Source: Bagarius yarrelli
Taxonomy: Eukaryota; Chordata; Actinopteri; Siluriformes; Sisoridae
DNA: 64,000 nt
NCBI GenBank assembly: GCA_005784505.1
Contig: VCAZ01000001.1
Coordinates: 12,819,597 to 12,883,596 of the forward strand
Reading direction: 5' to 3'
The notes under the pieces were generated by a model that made no database searches, was not told where the DNA came from, and saw nothing but the letters and a program-made list of their open reading frames with translations. Of this stretch, positions 48,411-59,870 are shown piece by piece. Within the stretch, counting starts at the first letter, position 1. Each line of letters starts with the position of its first letter. A program made the position numbers and the translations under genes.

Positions 48411-48555
48411 TTAGTCTCCGGAGAGACCGCCAAAAATTGCCATAGCCGACTATATTTCAAGTCGTCAAGGCGGGGTATTGGGTAAAGTTTTCAACTAGCA
48501 ATAATCGCGCCTCGGATAAACCTCATAGGCTACGATATCGCCACTGCGCAAAGCT
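48411..48555 (-). ncRNA. rnu4: U4 spliceosomal snRNA gene, copy 1
   Basis: The minus strand gives a 145-nt RNA starting AGCTTTGCGCAGTGG. It contains the 5' stem-loop with the k-turn halves TATGAGG and CCGAGGC (15.5K site), the stem I region TTGCTAGTTG that pairs with U6, the central hairpin around GACTTGAAATATAGTC, and the Sm site AATTTTTG. The 3' hairpin is GTCTC-TCC-GGAGAC. U4 pairs with U6 in the tri-snRNP and is released on spliceosome activation. Length and order match vertebrate U4. It differs from canonical U4 (from memory) at about ten positions, most shared with copy 2. Promoter elements lie at normal distances. The intact terminal stem argues against a pseudogene. Confidence 0.93.
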
Positions 48556-48600
48556 AAAGAACAGAAATGCGATAGAACGCGAGTCATTATACCGATTACA

Positions 48601-48618
48601 ACACTCGGTAATGGTGTG
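48601..48618 (-). promoter_or_regulatory. PSE of U4 copy 1
   Basis: CACCATTACCGAGTGT on the minus strand, at about -46 to -63 from the U4 start, fits the vertebrate snRNA proximal sequence element and is alignable with that of copy 2. Confidence 0.65.
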
Positions 48619-48754
48619 TAGAATCTATTTAAACGCCAAACAGTAATCAATGATATATTTACAGACGAAACAATACATAACCCACACAGACTAAATAATT
48701 ATGTTAATAAATTAACAATTAAAACTATTTTAAAAATACATCTTTAAAAACATT

Positions 48755-48780
48755 CGCATTGCATTATGGGAAAACGCAAT
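48755..48780 (-). promoter_or_regulatory. DSE of U4 copy 1 (STAF/ZNF143-like)
   Basis: TTTTCCCATAATGCAATGC on the minus strand lies at about -200 to -225. It fits the STAF/ZNF143 core (CCCATAATGC) used in vertebrate snRNA enhancers. A CCAAT/ATTGG motif is next to it (48792-48797). Confidence 0.65.
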
Positions 48781-48976
48781 GCCCCGGCAGGAGCCAATCA
48801 AAGGCTAGAAGTTTTTGAGGGTAGTTTCTGTACTTAATGCGTCTAACTGTATAACAATATATGCCGCTTAATTATATAAAAGTTACTTATTAAGAAGAAA
48901 GAACTAGTTTTAACAACAGCAACTGTTTTAAGATTCGTGTTTACACATCACACTTCCTGAAAGCCGTTGTGATTGA

Positions 48977-49204
48977 TGACGTCACTACGCAGGCAAAATG
49001 ATATGGGTGCACGTGATATGAGATATATTATTGTTATTGTTATTATTATTATTATCTTAATCAATTGTGAACGTGTAGGAGTTAAACTCGTTGTGGCTCT
49101 AAGTAATTATGTTAGAATATTACAAATAATAAGTCAAATCGAAGTGTTTTATTGATACTTCCGGTATGTAGCGCACTATGTTGCTCCGGCAACCACTAGA
49201 TGGC
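48977..49204. promoter_or_regulatory. upstream cluster of U4 copy 1: CRE, ETS, X-box-like, CTCF-like
   Basis: A CRE (TGACGTCA, 48977-48984), ACTTCCGGTATGTAGCG (49157-49173), GTTGCTCCGGCAAC (49180-49193) and CCACTAGATGGC (49193-49204, CTCF-like) occur in this order. The CRE, the ETS-containing 17-mer and the AGATGGC core recur in the same order upstream of copy 2. Confidence 0.5.
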
Positions 49205-50004
49205 TGTAGAGAGGTAGGTCTCTATGTTTTCTTTCTTTGTATATATTTATAGATATTTGTTAAACATTTTATTGAACGTTATTAATTTTACAAACTCAAG
49301 TGGGCAACAATTATTTCCATCTAAATCTAAATACATGCATGTTCATGTGTCTATATGTATAATGAACACAAAGCATTCTTTAAACATTTCGAGGGGCTGC
49401 AAAAAAATAGAATCTTACGAGTCTTTAATGACAGAGACCTATACATGATTTTATACAATTTACCAAGGGGTTTATCATCTATGAATAAGAATTTTAAATA
49501 TTCTAAATATTTTCTTGCATACATTTTGAAAGCATTTTAAAGAGTCGTATTTTGTTATAGTTACCCGCTTTACCTATTTGTCTTGGGCATGCGCAGATTG
49601 TCCTTTTGGCACGCGACACTAGCGGTGTTCAGTACAGAGTTTTTATAATCGATTCGTGTCTCCCAGTTTAGGAATCGACTCCCGCTAAATTATGATTTTT
49701 TTTTTTAAATGTCATTCCAACGGCAATCTGAGTTTTTCTCAGTCTTTACTGTTTGATTTGCGTTAATGGCGGAACTACATGCTGTTTTTTTTTTATTAAC
49801 AACTTTTCTGGGAATGTATAGACAAAACTTGCTAACATTTCTGGCTGGTTGAAGATTATTTAGCGTTTGTTGATGTGACACCTTCATGTGTTTCTTACAT
49901 TGGCGACATGGAGTTAACCTTTGGGGAACATTTACATAGTTCACAACGAATAAAAGGTTGGAAATACCTCAGTACGGTGACTGTGATGGGACATATTTGG
50001 TTCC
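49205..50004. other. no recognised gene; possible transposon at 49.56-49.98 kb
   Basis: Bases 49570-49690 are CpG-containing ('gggcatgcgcagattg', 'ttggcacgcgacactagcggtg'). The minus frame 49944-49705 has CRQCKKHMKVSHQ, which might be a degraded zinc-finger start, but this is weak. Confidence 0.3.
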
Positions 50005-50070
50005 GTCACAGCTCACACTCCAACATCTAGTGAAAAGCCATCACACAAGAATAAAACTGATTTTAACAGT
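50005..50070 (+). mobile_element. short Tc1-like 3' fragment
   Basis: 'cacagctcacactccaacatctagtgaaaagcc' resembles the end of the coding region of the same family as 47.03-47.22 kb. Confidence 0.35.
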
Positions 50071-53022
50071 CAATCTGGAATAAGATGTCCAACAAACATT
50101 ATCATACATTAAATAAATTTATAGATTAATAATAGTGTTTTCTGAAAGTATCAGATTCCAGCCCTATTTTATGAAACAATAGCAATTACAAAAGAAGTAC
50201 TTGTTGTTTTGTTAGAATTATTCCTAAATTTTTGTTGCTTTATAATGTAATAATAATAATTATATACATTTTATATAGCAAAGAAATCAACAATACAGAA
50301 AATAATGTAAATGTTCTTGGAACTTGGTTCAAAATGTTGCTTTATTATATTCTGCCCAGACTATTGTTAAAGAATGTAATCAGTATAGATAAGTCAGCTA
50401 ACAGGTATAATACTGATTGTACTGAAGTGCATGAACTGTAAAACATCCCATAGATTTTGGCTTATTATTGTGTCAAGCCACTTTTTTTAGAATAATTGCA
50501 CTTGTTTAGTGTTGCACTCATGCCAGTCAATCTTCGCTGCCGAGATTGTATTGGTCTTGCCATCTAATTACTTTCTCTCACAGTTTGGCTGCTTACACTC
50601 ATCCATCACTGGCCTAAAATTGAGAAGCACTGACATACCCAAAGATTTATATGACAAACGACAAAAGAAAACAAATTATTTGTCAGCTATTATTCAACAC
50701 TCTGGACATACCACTGCTGTGAATTACTATAACATGGTTGTCAGGTTGACTCACATCCTCTAAGAAAGATCATGTTATAAAAGGGTTTTTTTTATCCTAC
50801 AAGTTAATTGTATGTTTTCAAAATGCACTGTAGGTTTACATTTTGTTGCATAAATAATCTTTTTCTCTTTCAGTAAGGATGTTGTGAGGACAGAACCTCC
50901 TCTAAGTAAGTAAATCTGAAATAGATTATAATGTTTACATAGAGCACCACATATATAGTCATATACTACAAAAATATTACAATAAGACATAAAGGCAGTG
51001 ATTAAACCTACAAAAGGGAAATCCGAATCATAGTCAAACAAGTTGAAGGATAACAAGGCAAACATGATAATCCACGACAAAGCAAAAATCCAAAATAAAA
51101 GAAAAATCACAATAAGCAGAGGCTTGGTAAATTCTATACAAAATCTCGGCTTGTGTATCTAGGTGTATATATAAGGTGATATATAGGGTGTATTTAGGGT
51201 GCTTATCTCATTACATAAGTACAGTTACATAACATAGTGCATTCTGTTGACGCACCATTGGACAAAACCACATGTATTTAGTTTGACTTTCAGGTGACAA
51301 AAAAAATCAAAACATTTTTCCCCTTATATGTGTACTTTCATTGTAAATCTAATGTTTTTGCACACACTATTATTTTGTTTGCAGAAAGAAAAATAGGACA
51401 AAAATAGGTGCCCTCCGCATTTCTTTACTTCTATTACTGCCAGATCTCTTAAGGTTTATTTTGTGGAACAAACTTTTAGGATTTCTACCATTTCTTTACC
51501 AAAACTTATAGAGTTCTATAGCGTGTCATAGTGTATTTATCCAAACATTTGCTGTGTATAAAATAAATCTTTGTTTTTATTTTAGCTTTATAATTTTTAG
51601 GAGAGTGCTGCACTGAGTTAAATAGTAATTGAAGTTAATATATAAATCTTTCATGATAACCTGCTAGAATGTGACCACAAACTCGATCATGTAGTTTATT
51701 TTCTAGACTTCTGGCAACTATCTGAATCAAAGTGCGGCTCATATAAGCAGCTTTTGAAAAAGCTGCTGAAAAGATTACATTTCACAGGAGTGATCATGTT
51801 GTTGGTTTAATGGCAGGCCAACAGTTCACTGGTGAAATCATCATCAGCACCTCTTCTCTTCTTTTATCCTGTTTTTTTTCTAATGACAGACAGAGAATAC
51901 AGAATTACAGAGACAGTGTTTGAACTCATGAAAAAATGGATTTTTCTGTAAATAAGTACATCACCAATCTTTTTTTGCATTTTATTAAACCAAGACACAT
52001 ATTTCAAAAGAGGACAGCAGAACTTGAAATGTCACATTCTGTTTTTTTGACAGATGAATGTAAGAATTTGTCTTTAATGCATTTTTTCCATGCAGCAGTT
52101 TCGCACTTTTCGTGCAGTTTTGTGCTTTGAGTTTATTTTCCTTTGCATTATTACTTGCCAGCTCAGCAGCTGCACACTGACAAAAAAGAGCGAACATCTG
52201 ACAGATGATCACGCTCTGACAGTGATGAAAAGTTTCTGTGTAAAGTGATAAAGTACTATCTCAAATCACTTGACACGAGTAAGTGGAAACAGGAATTCCT
52301 GTAAAGGTAAGAAAATTTCGCTCAGTATGTCTCTCATCAGTATCATCATCATGTCTTAATCGAAATAAAAACTATTCTATATCTAACAAAATACATCATT
52401 TTGTAACATTCATAATCAGTATTACTGTGTACTGTTGCAAAAGAATGTTTTAGTAGATTAACTTAGTAAAAAAAAATTACATTTGTGTATTTATTGTAGC
52501 TTAAAACCTGTGCAGTGCTCGAACTAAAAATAAGACATGCTAATATCAGGATATTAAAAGTGTCCAAAATTAAGGCTTTTTTTTTTTTTCATCTAAACCT
52601 GAACAGCCATGCAAATAAATTGCTAGATTAAAAATCATTCAGAACAAGGCAGGCAGGCAGGCCTTAGTTTAAAAACCTCTGGACTAGCGGATAAACTTGT
52701 TTTATACAAAACACAGCGGTATCATTTTCGAGTCTACTATCCAGTTTTATTGATTTTGTGTCAACTGCATTCTCAGTTTTCTGTTCCTGACGGACAGAAA
52801 TAGAACCCGGTGGGGTTGTTGTAGCTTTTATCCGCCCCAGAAAACGAAAATATTCAGTCTTAACGTATAAAAAAAAATACATGTACGTATAACAGCGTAT
52901 TTTCCTCCGTTCGCTTAGGTGAGCCTGGCCAAAAAAAACACCAGGAAATTTACTAACAAATACTGCTATAAAATCCCGCGTTTAGAAAAACACAAACGAA
53001 ACTATTTTTTGTAACCAGAAAA
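50071..53022. other. intergenic between the U4 genes, no recognised gene
   Basis: AT-rich DNA. The frames at 50509-50763, 50775-51110 and 51936-52212 show no family features. The candidate 3' box of copy 2 lies at 52998-53016. Confidence 0.4.
52998..53016 (-). terminator. candidate 3' box of U4 copy 2
   Basis: GGTTACAAAAAATAGTTT starts about 7 nt past the RNA end and fits the 3' box layout loosely. Confidence 0.4.
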
Positions 53023-53167
53023 TCAGTTTCCGTAGAAACCGTCAAAAATTGCCATAGCCGACTATATTTCAAGTCGTCAAGGCGGGGTATTGGGTAAAGT
53101 TTTCAACTAGCAATAATCGCGCCTCGGATAAACCTCATAGGCTACGATATCGCCACTGCGCAAAGCT
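53023..53167 (-). ncRNA. rnu4: U4 spliceosomal snRNA gene, copy 2
   Basis: This 145-nt RNA is identical to copy 1 from its first base through the Sm site AATTTTTG (about 122 nt). It differs at five positions in the last 21 nt. The terminal hairpin reads GTTTC-TAC-GGAAAC: the C-G pair of copy 1 is T-A here, so the stem is kept. The downstream text GGTTACAAAAAATAG could be the 3' box. Upstream DNA aligns with that of copy 1 only at promoter elements. The identical body within diverged flanks suggests selection or gene conversion, and that both copies are expressed. Confidence 0.93.
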
Positions 53168-53210
53168 AAAGACTGAACGCGCCGGTTCAACCAAGGCATT
53201 ATTTTGATTA

Positions 53211-53229
53211 CCACACCCGATGACGGTAA
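53211..53229 (-). promoter_or_regulatory. PSE of U4 copy 2
   Basis: TTACCGTCATCGGGTGTGG on the minus strand, at about -45 to -62, aligns with the PSE of copy 1 and is followed in both by TAATC and TAATG words. Confidence 0.65.
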
Positions 53230-53365
53230 CTAAAAATATAACTAGCAATTTTGAGAAGAAAATTTCGAAAAATAAATTTACAAACTTAAAATACACAAAT
53301 CACTGAATAAATTATCACATTATTGATTTAAATACGTTAAAATATACAAATACGCTTGATATGCT

Positions 53366-53390
53366 CGCGTTGCATTATGGGAGACAACGA
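53366..53390 (-). promoter_or_regulatory. DSE of U4 copy 2 (STAF/ZNF143-like)
   Basis: GTCTCCCATAATGCAACGCG on the minus strand, at about -199 to -223, is a near-ideal STAF/ZNF143 site. ATTGG (minus) lies next to it at 53405-53409. Confidence 0.7.
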
Positions 53391-53496
53391 CTGAGCAGGT
53401 AGCAACCAATAGTCGAGAGAGTATTGTAAAGGCGGGTACTATAACTTAACAGACTGATTTGTGTAAACTTTGAATACAGTATAGTGTTTCCTGGCT

Positions 53497-53519
53497 TTAA
53501 AAAAAAAAAAAAAAAAAAA
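53497..53519. repeat. poly(A) run
   Basis: About 20 A residues inside the upstream region of U4 copy 2; absent from copy 1. Confidence 0.85.
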
Positions 53520-53546
53520 GTTTATTCATAAACGTCATGGCTATAA

Positions 53547-53800
53547 GTTGCTATAGCAACTGGCTTTAGTTTTCAGCTTCGGAGGTTTGTGGCTTCTGAC
53601 GTCATTACGAATGCTCGGGAAACCGTGCACAGGACAGATGACTAGACTAATATAATTTATGTAACATCATTTTATTTATCGATTTTATCTTGGAATATTG
53701 TTATTATTGATATATTATTAATTGGTTAAATGCATTAATAGTGAGTTTTCTACTTCCGGTATGTAGCGGGCGATGTTTCACCTATAGATGGCGATAGAGC
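53547..53800. promoter_or_regulatory. upstream cluster of U4 copy 2: X-box, CRE, ETS, CTCF-like
   Basis: GTTGCTATAGCAAC (53547-53560), TGACGTCA (53597-53604), ACTTCCGGTATGTAGCG (53752-53768) and ATAGATGGCGATAGAG (53785-53800) lie upstream of copy 2. The 17-base ETS-containing word is identical to the one upstream of copy 1, at 585 versus 602 bases from the U4 start. Confidence 0.5.
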
Positions 53801-54979
53801 TGCGTGTATTCTCCATTCCATTTATTCGAAAATCATCAAATTGATTATACACTGCTAAATTACTGATGATTCTCTGGAGATATTTAAGCAGTTGAACATC
53901 ATTAGCGTTATTTATGCATGACCTTACTGACTGTCTGTGCTGTTAAGACCTGTCTGATCAATATAAAGAGCACAGAGTCACACAGGCACATGTTGACAGT
54001 GATTAAGACGCGGGAAAACTTTTATCATTACAGAATGCTGAAACCTCCACCTCATGGGTATTATCACAAAAATTGTCATAAGCTGTTACAAATTCCCTGA
54101 TCAGTCTATGTTGAGTAATGGGCGTTTAAATATTCGACAAAAGCTGGTAACCGTATTTAATGCTATTTATGCCATATGGTTGCTATTAGAATGCATTATA
54201 AGACATAACGTACCCCCTTTCCAAAAAGTTGAAAATGAAGAAAGTCTTTTCATGCTAAGCTTATTTCAGAGTAATGGAATATGTCTGAAATGTTTAAGGC
54301 AAAGCCAAATATCATTTGTGGGTGACATACAAACAAATGCTTTTTTTTGGTTCTATAATTTGTTTTGAGGGTCATTTTATGGCTATTATATTTTATATTT
54401 TTAGATCTGTGAACTTGATGAAAAACTGAAAGAGAAAAGCTGTAAATGTGTAACCCAGTTTCAGGAGGGTTTCTGAAATGGTTTTCTGACGTGGTTTAAG
54501 GGCATGAACTAGATAAGCTGTTATTTACTTTCTATCATTTAAAGTATATGCAGGCCTGTCTAATCACACCCTTGTGTGAAACATCCAAATGAAGGCCTCC
54601 TTAATGTTTTTGTCATGGTTTTCTTTGTAGATTTTGGACCCTGACTTGAAGTGTATGCTGTGGTGTTTTGAGAGCTTGGGTGGGTGCAGGGTTGGTTGCT
54701 CCGGATTGATTAGTCATTCTAATTAATCAGGAGAAACACCTAAGTTTATCTGTTAAATCAGTTGATTTTGGCTTTCAAAAGAATTTATCTGCTAGAAAGG
54801 AAAGAATGCACCCTCCCTGGATAAAAATAAACACATGAGTTCTTCTATTCCAACCATAACACAACATAACTTGATGAAGTTTAGTGGATTTGTGCACATG
54901 GGAACTTTGTGGACTTTGTGCAACATGAAAACATGCAAAGATACAAAGATAATTGCTTGGGTCCACCAGTTTAGGAAGC
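53801..54979. other. no recognised gene
   Basis: No exon or known repeat was recognised. The frame 54054-54368 has no family features. Confidence 0.4.
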
Positions 54980-55208
54980 ACCATATATGAACCTAATGGA
55001 ACCTAGTGGTCCATATATCCACCATATATGAACCTAGTGGAACCTAGTGGTCTATATAGCCACCATATATGAACCTAGTGGAACCTAGTGGTCCATATAG
55101 CCACCATATATGAACCTAGTGGAACCTAGTGGTCTATATAGCCACCATATATGAACCTAGTGGAACCTAGTGGTCCATATATCCACCATATATGAACCTA
55201 GTGGAACC
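54980..55208. repeat. 41-bp minisatellite, 5.6 units
   Basis: Units start at 54980, 55021, 55062, 55103, 55144 and 55185 and read 'accatatatgaacctagtgg' then 'aacctagtggtccatatagcc'. Each unit holds an internal 10-bp doublet (AACCTAGTGG twice). Units differ at only a few bases, with alternating 'tccatat' and 'tctatat'. Confidence 0.97.
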
Positions 55209-58200
55209 GGTTTTGACCAAATAGTGTATCTACATTAGAGAACTAAATGTAAGCCACCTTAATGTTATCTCCCTCTCTCGGTTCATGTTCCTCATCCACA
55301 CCTAGCGTAACCCCTTGCTCCACAGCATTGAATTTATGGTAAGAGTATCATGACAGTAGTGAACATCTCTCATATCCCCTAGCAGTCAAGTTGTCAGTTT
55401 GATTTTCTCTGCTGAGCTTCAGATGTCTGTCACACTGACAGTGCACATTGGGGGTCTAAGCATTTCTAATTGTAGTGTCAGATTAGAATCCTTCAGCTCA
55501 GCAGAAAGAACATCTGTTTGTTTTTTTTTCTCCCCCCCCCTACACCTTTTTAGACGACATAGGCAACCTCTGTTGTATATCAAACGGAACCATTGTACTT
55601 TTTTTAGATACATCACATTTGTATGTAAAATCTATAATATCTGTTTTCATTTAAAGGAGACAGATCATATTGATTTTATAATTTGTTAAGCTTCTAATGG
55701 TTTTATCTATGTTGATGTATTACTGCCAGAGAAATGGGATCAGTTGTCAGATGGGACACCTGATAGCAGCAGAAAGAAAAAAACAAGGAGAAATATTAGA
55801 ACTTTTCAAGCCCAACCAAAGCACTTTACATTAAAGCATTAAAAACGCTTCAACTCATCCCTGGACTCTTTCGTACCGCAAGATTAAAGTGGATATTATG
55901 GTCTTGTAGAACAGTCATGAGTTATTTATATCTCTTTGAGCCATTATCTTGACTTTATTTTTCTCATTCGGTTGAAATGCATAATTAGGCCTACTTGCTG
56001 TAGGCTATGAACATGGACAAGCACATCTGCTTCAATCGGGAACTGACACAAGAGAAAATAACTTTTTGTTTCTCAGGGTTGAACACTTTCCAAATTAGTG
56101 CCTAACACTTTAAAAAGCGAATCAATTGTACCATTGTGGATAATATACCATGTTAAAGGAGAGGGCAGATGATGCCACCTAAATGATCCTTAGCTCACAC
56201 GAAAAACCGTAATCTAAGATGGATATAGGATTTAATTACTGCAAAATTGCCAAAACAACATGATATGACAGTTTGACTACAACCACAATGATGTAATGTT
56301 AGTATGCAGCTGGTACTGATCTTGAAAAAATAAATTACAACAATGCCTTCATGGTGCCTTATGACTAGATATTATACTGTATGTTACAAATGCTAAAAAA
56401 ATCTCAGAACATTTAGTGTACAAATTGGTTATTGCTTCTATTCTATTATAGATATATTCAAAAGTGGAAAGCATTGACTAGCTTAGCAACAAGCTAGGCA
56501 GAAGGCAAACGTAAATAGAACAAAGAACAACCTAGCCTTACTTAAGATTCAGGATCACACTGCCGTTTTAACCACAATTTGGTCATTCAAAAGATTTTTA
56601 TAATCCTATGCTAAAATCTTTTGTTTTTGATAGCTAGTTTGACATTTTCACCAGCAACCTATTAATAGCCTTTGCCATCTGGTTTTCCCTTTATGATCTT
56701 CTGGCATCGTCAGAAAATTTCACGAACATCCCCCCCTTCACCTGACCCCCCCCCCCCCGTTGAGCCATCAACATGCCCCCCTACCTGCAGTCTGACTTCT
56801 CTTTTGAGGGCCATCAAATCAGGAACCAATAGTAGTGCTGAACCTGAAGACCAAATTACGAATACTTTAATCTACCTTGGGAAAATGTTGGTGGATGCTG
56901 GTGGACAGGTTCTACTCCTGTATACTTAAAAGATTTGTAATCACAGTAATCCTGTGTCACCCAGAAAAGGATGAATTGCTTTTGAATTTGGTTTCTTTCT
57001 CATGTTTTCTCAGGTAACATTTCCTTAACATTGTCAACACTAGTTAATTTTCTGTTTTGAAAATTAGTCTATTGTTATAAGTCTAATAAAAAATACAAAT
57101 GTGAATGAAAAGAACAAAAAATATTTGCCCACCAAAATGTAACCATGACAGTTTTGTAACCAAGACAATTGATGTTATTTGAAAAAATACTTTATATCGT
57201 TATATAGTTAAATTTATTGATGATTTTCAGGACAAAAAGAGAACCATACTAAAGCACAGTAAACGAGGTGTGTGTGTGCTTACTCAGGTAGGTAGAAGCA
57301 GTTTCACTAAACTTTTATTGCTGCCTGCTGCCATTTATAATATCATTGTGAATGTCAATGAACTGATTGTATGTTTGTGCCGGAGTTGTTGTTTATTGCT
57401 CTCTGCAGGAGCCACTTATTTTGCTGACAGTATTTTTGGCAGACACAGGAAGAGCAGTGGGCCATGACATTGTAGAGGTTTAAGACTGGGAACGTTTGGT
57501 AAGTATGCAAGTAACAGCATTGGAATCTATAAAAAAACATGAATTTTCTCCTGTTATGTTGCTAAAATGGCCTGTGCTTTTTTTGAACACTAAATAAATT
57601 AGCTTATTAAAGTCTTTAATAAAAAAGTTAAGTCATGTTAGCCTTTCTGCCAAATTTAAGTAGCGAATAATAATAATAATATATAAAGAGAAAAATGTTG
57701 CATATGTTAATTCATATCCTGGATTCTTATGGTCTACACTACACCTAATACAAGAGATCAAAGAATAATAATAATAATAATGATAACGATAATTATGATG
57801 ATTCTGAAAACTTGACATTAAAGGACCCCAGTGGGTTCTTTCACTGAGCCTCTCAAACACGCCTCTATATGAAGAACTATTGCAGCTTATACATGTAACC
57901 ATTCCGTTTAAGAGTTTACTGATCCTTGATATAGGGAGCCGTTTTGATGAGAGTGTCTGCACACATGGCTTCATTTGCCCTTTACTTTCTGGATTATTTA
58001 TGACCGATTCAGCAAGAGAGCCGGATCCTGTAGCAAGCAGGCGACCCTGATAACACAGTTGTGCTCCTGCCATCACATTTCCCCCAGGAATTAAATGTCC
58101 TGTAAATGTTTGTTTCGGTTGATATGAAATGGGCATGCTGGGCATGTCCTGCTCATTTTATGTTTTGCACATTTAACAGTGGTCCTAGGAAAAGTGTGGA

Positions 58201-58210
58201 AATTGGTGTT
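55209..58210. other. intergenic, no supported gene
   Basis: C-runs lie at 55533-55541 and 56746-56758. The longest frame in the window, 170 codons on the minus strand (58145-57633), includes an ATT/TAA microsatellite and has no domain. Bases 57810-58130 are high-complexity and may be conserved noncoding DNA. Frame 57270-57467 is unrecognised. Confidence 0.4.
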
Positions 58211-58211
58211 T

Positions 58212-58280
58212 AAGGTATGGGATCTACTGATTGGCAAAGGGCATGAGTTCAAATCCAAGCATTACCAAATTGCTGGTTAT
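58212..58280 (+). mobile_element. tRNA-derived SINE head fragment
   Basis: 'gtttaaggtatgggatctactgattgg' and 'gcatgagttcaaatccaagcattacc' match the head of the family at 37.95 kb. A tail-like 'ggacatctgctaaatgttgtaaatg' occurs at 58805-58829. Confidence 0.55.
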
Positions 58281-59049
58281 TGTGTGTCTTATTCTTGTTA
58301 AAATGTCAGTAAAGTTTCGAATTTAAATTTGCACTGATGACCACCAGGGTAATTATGATTATTTTCTTAATAATTTTTATACAATTATTTTTCCAGTTTT
58401 ATCTTTTTTAATATAACAGCACTGTATAATTTTTTTACATCTCTTACTGGAATTTAAATCACAAAGTTAGATTGCAGCCTTTGCTTATACTTAAGGCTCT
58501 TTTACTAATCTTTCAATAAAGTTGGTTGTGAATATGAATGTAAGCTAAAACAGATGAATTAATATCCAGAAACACTGATTTCCTCTATAAGTGTGTGTAA
58601 GTGTAGTTTGAAACAGCTCATTTGCATGTAGTGACGCCTACACAGACTCATAAACACTCGAGCGCACAAACAGCTAGAAGCACAAAATGTACAATAAAAG
58701 TAAAATCGAAAGGACAGGCGGGTTTGCGTCGGCTTGCTTTTTTGCCTTGCCTTGCTAAATACTCTGGATGTTATTCTTATCATTAACATCATTAGTCATT
58801 TATAGGACATCTGCTAAATGTTGTAAATGTAATAAAAAAGCATCTATACTTCTCAGTATATTCCAAGTAGAACTGTAGAGTAATTCATGCCCATTTTTTA
58901 GTCTGAATTTGCACAAGTTGGAAAAATGTATTGGTTAGTCTTTTAATGCATAATGTATACACTCTCCAGAACACGAGTAGGATATGTCATGTTTTCTGGA
59001 TTTATTTTTTTCTATAATTAAGTTTTATGACTAAACTCTCCAGCGAGGG
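58281..59049. other. no recognised gene
   Basis: AT-rich DNA with a SINE-tail-like word near 58805. Nothing else was recognised. Confidence 0.4.
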
Positions 59050-59230
59050 TCAATACAATTCAAGTCTAATCGATTCACTTCCCTTTTATTTGTATTGTGC
59101 ATTTAACAGCTTTACAGAAGGATAAGCTGTAAAACAATTTTTTTTACAAGCCAGAGGCAACAGTGGTGTGAAAAATCTTCCTCAGACTACATGATGAAAA
59201 AACCCTGAGAGGAACCAGACAAAATCTGCC
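59050..59230 (-). repeat. fish dispersed repeat, minus copy of the 15.3-kb family
   Basis: 'caattcaagtctaatcgattcact', 'agctttacagaaggat', 'gccagaggcaacagtggtg' and 'ccctgagaggaaccaga' are the reverse of the family at 15290-15535. Confidence 0.6.
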
Positions 59231-59489
59231 AATTATTTTGTAATAAAAGTGTGGATGACTGTGACAGGAACAATACAATTTTAAACTATTTATCATTCTT
59301 TAAATATACCAGTTGGAAAACAACTTAAGATTTAGGTAAAAAAAAATTAAGAAGTACTTATTGTAATAAATACATTTCCCTCTACTCTTATTTGGTCATT
59401 AATGTCAGTTTAAAAATAAACTGTTCAATTAAACAACTTTTAAACAGCAAAGTGCCGCGATCCTTTTAGCACATGGACTTTAGCTTGTT

Positions 59490-59680
59490 AGCTTTGATGC
59501 CTTGCAGCAAAAAGTCCCAGGTTTGTACCCCAGCAGGGTCCTTTCCGTTTGGAGTTTTTATGTTTTCCCCATGCTTGTGTGGGTTTACTCCGGATACCCC
59601 TGCCTTTCGCCCAATGACAGCTGGAATAGACTCCAGTAGATCCCCTTGACCCTGATTAGGAATAAGCGAGTATAGACAAT
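59490..59680 (+). mobile_element. larger tRNA-related SINE, 3' part, seeding a microsatellite
   Basis: 'aaaaagtcccaggtttgtacc', 'cccctgcctttcgcccaatgacagctgg', 'tagactccagtag' and 'aggaataagcgagtatagac' are the family's body with a deletion. It runs directly into GGAT repeats. Confidence 0.7.

Positions 59681-59870
<190 letters not shown>

Noticed and set aside
48411..48555. U4atac rather than U4
   Set aside because: The 5' end AGCTTTGCGCAGTGG, k-turn and central domain match the major-spliceosome U4, not U4atac.
49705..49944. Possible BED-type zinc finger gene
   Set aside because: Only a short CxxC-like segment is seen; the spacing of later Cys/His does not fit and the frame continues into AT-rich DNA.
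54980..55208. Possible CRISPR-like array of regular repeats
   Set aside because: Units are directly adjacent with no unique spacers, and the DNA is vertebrate; it is a minisatellite.
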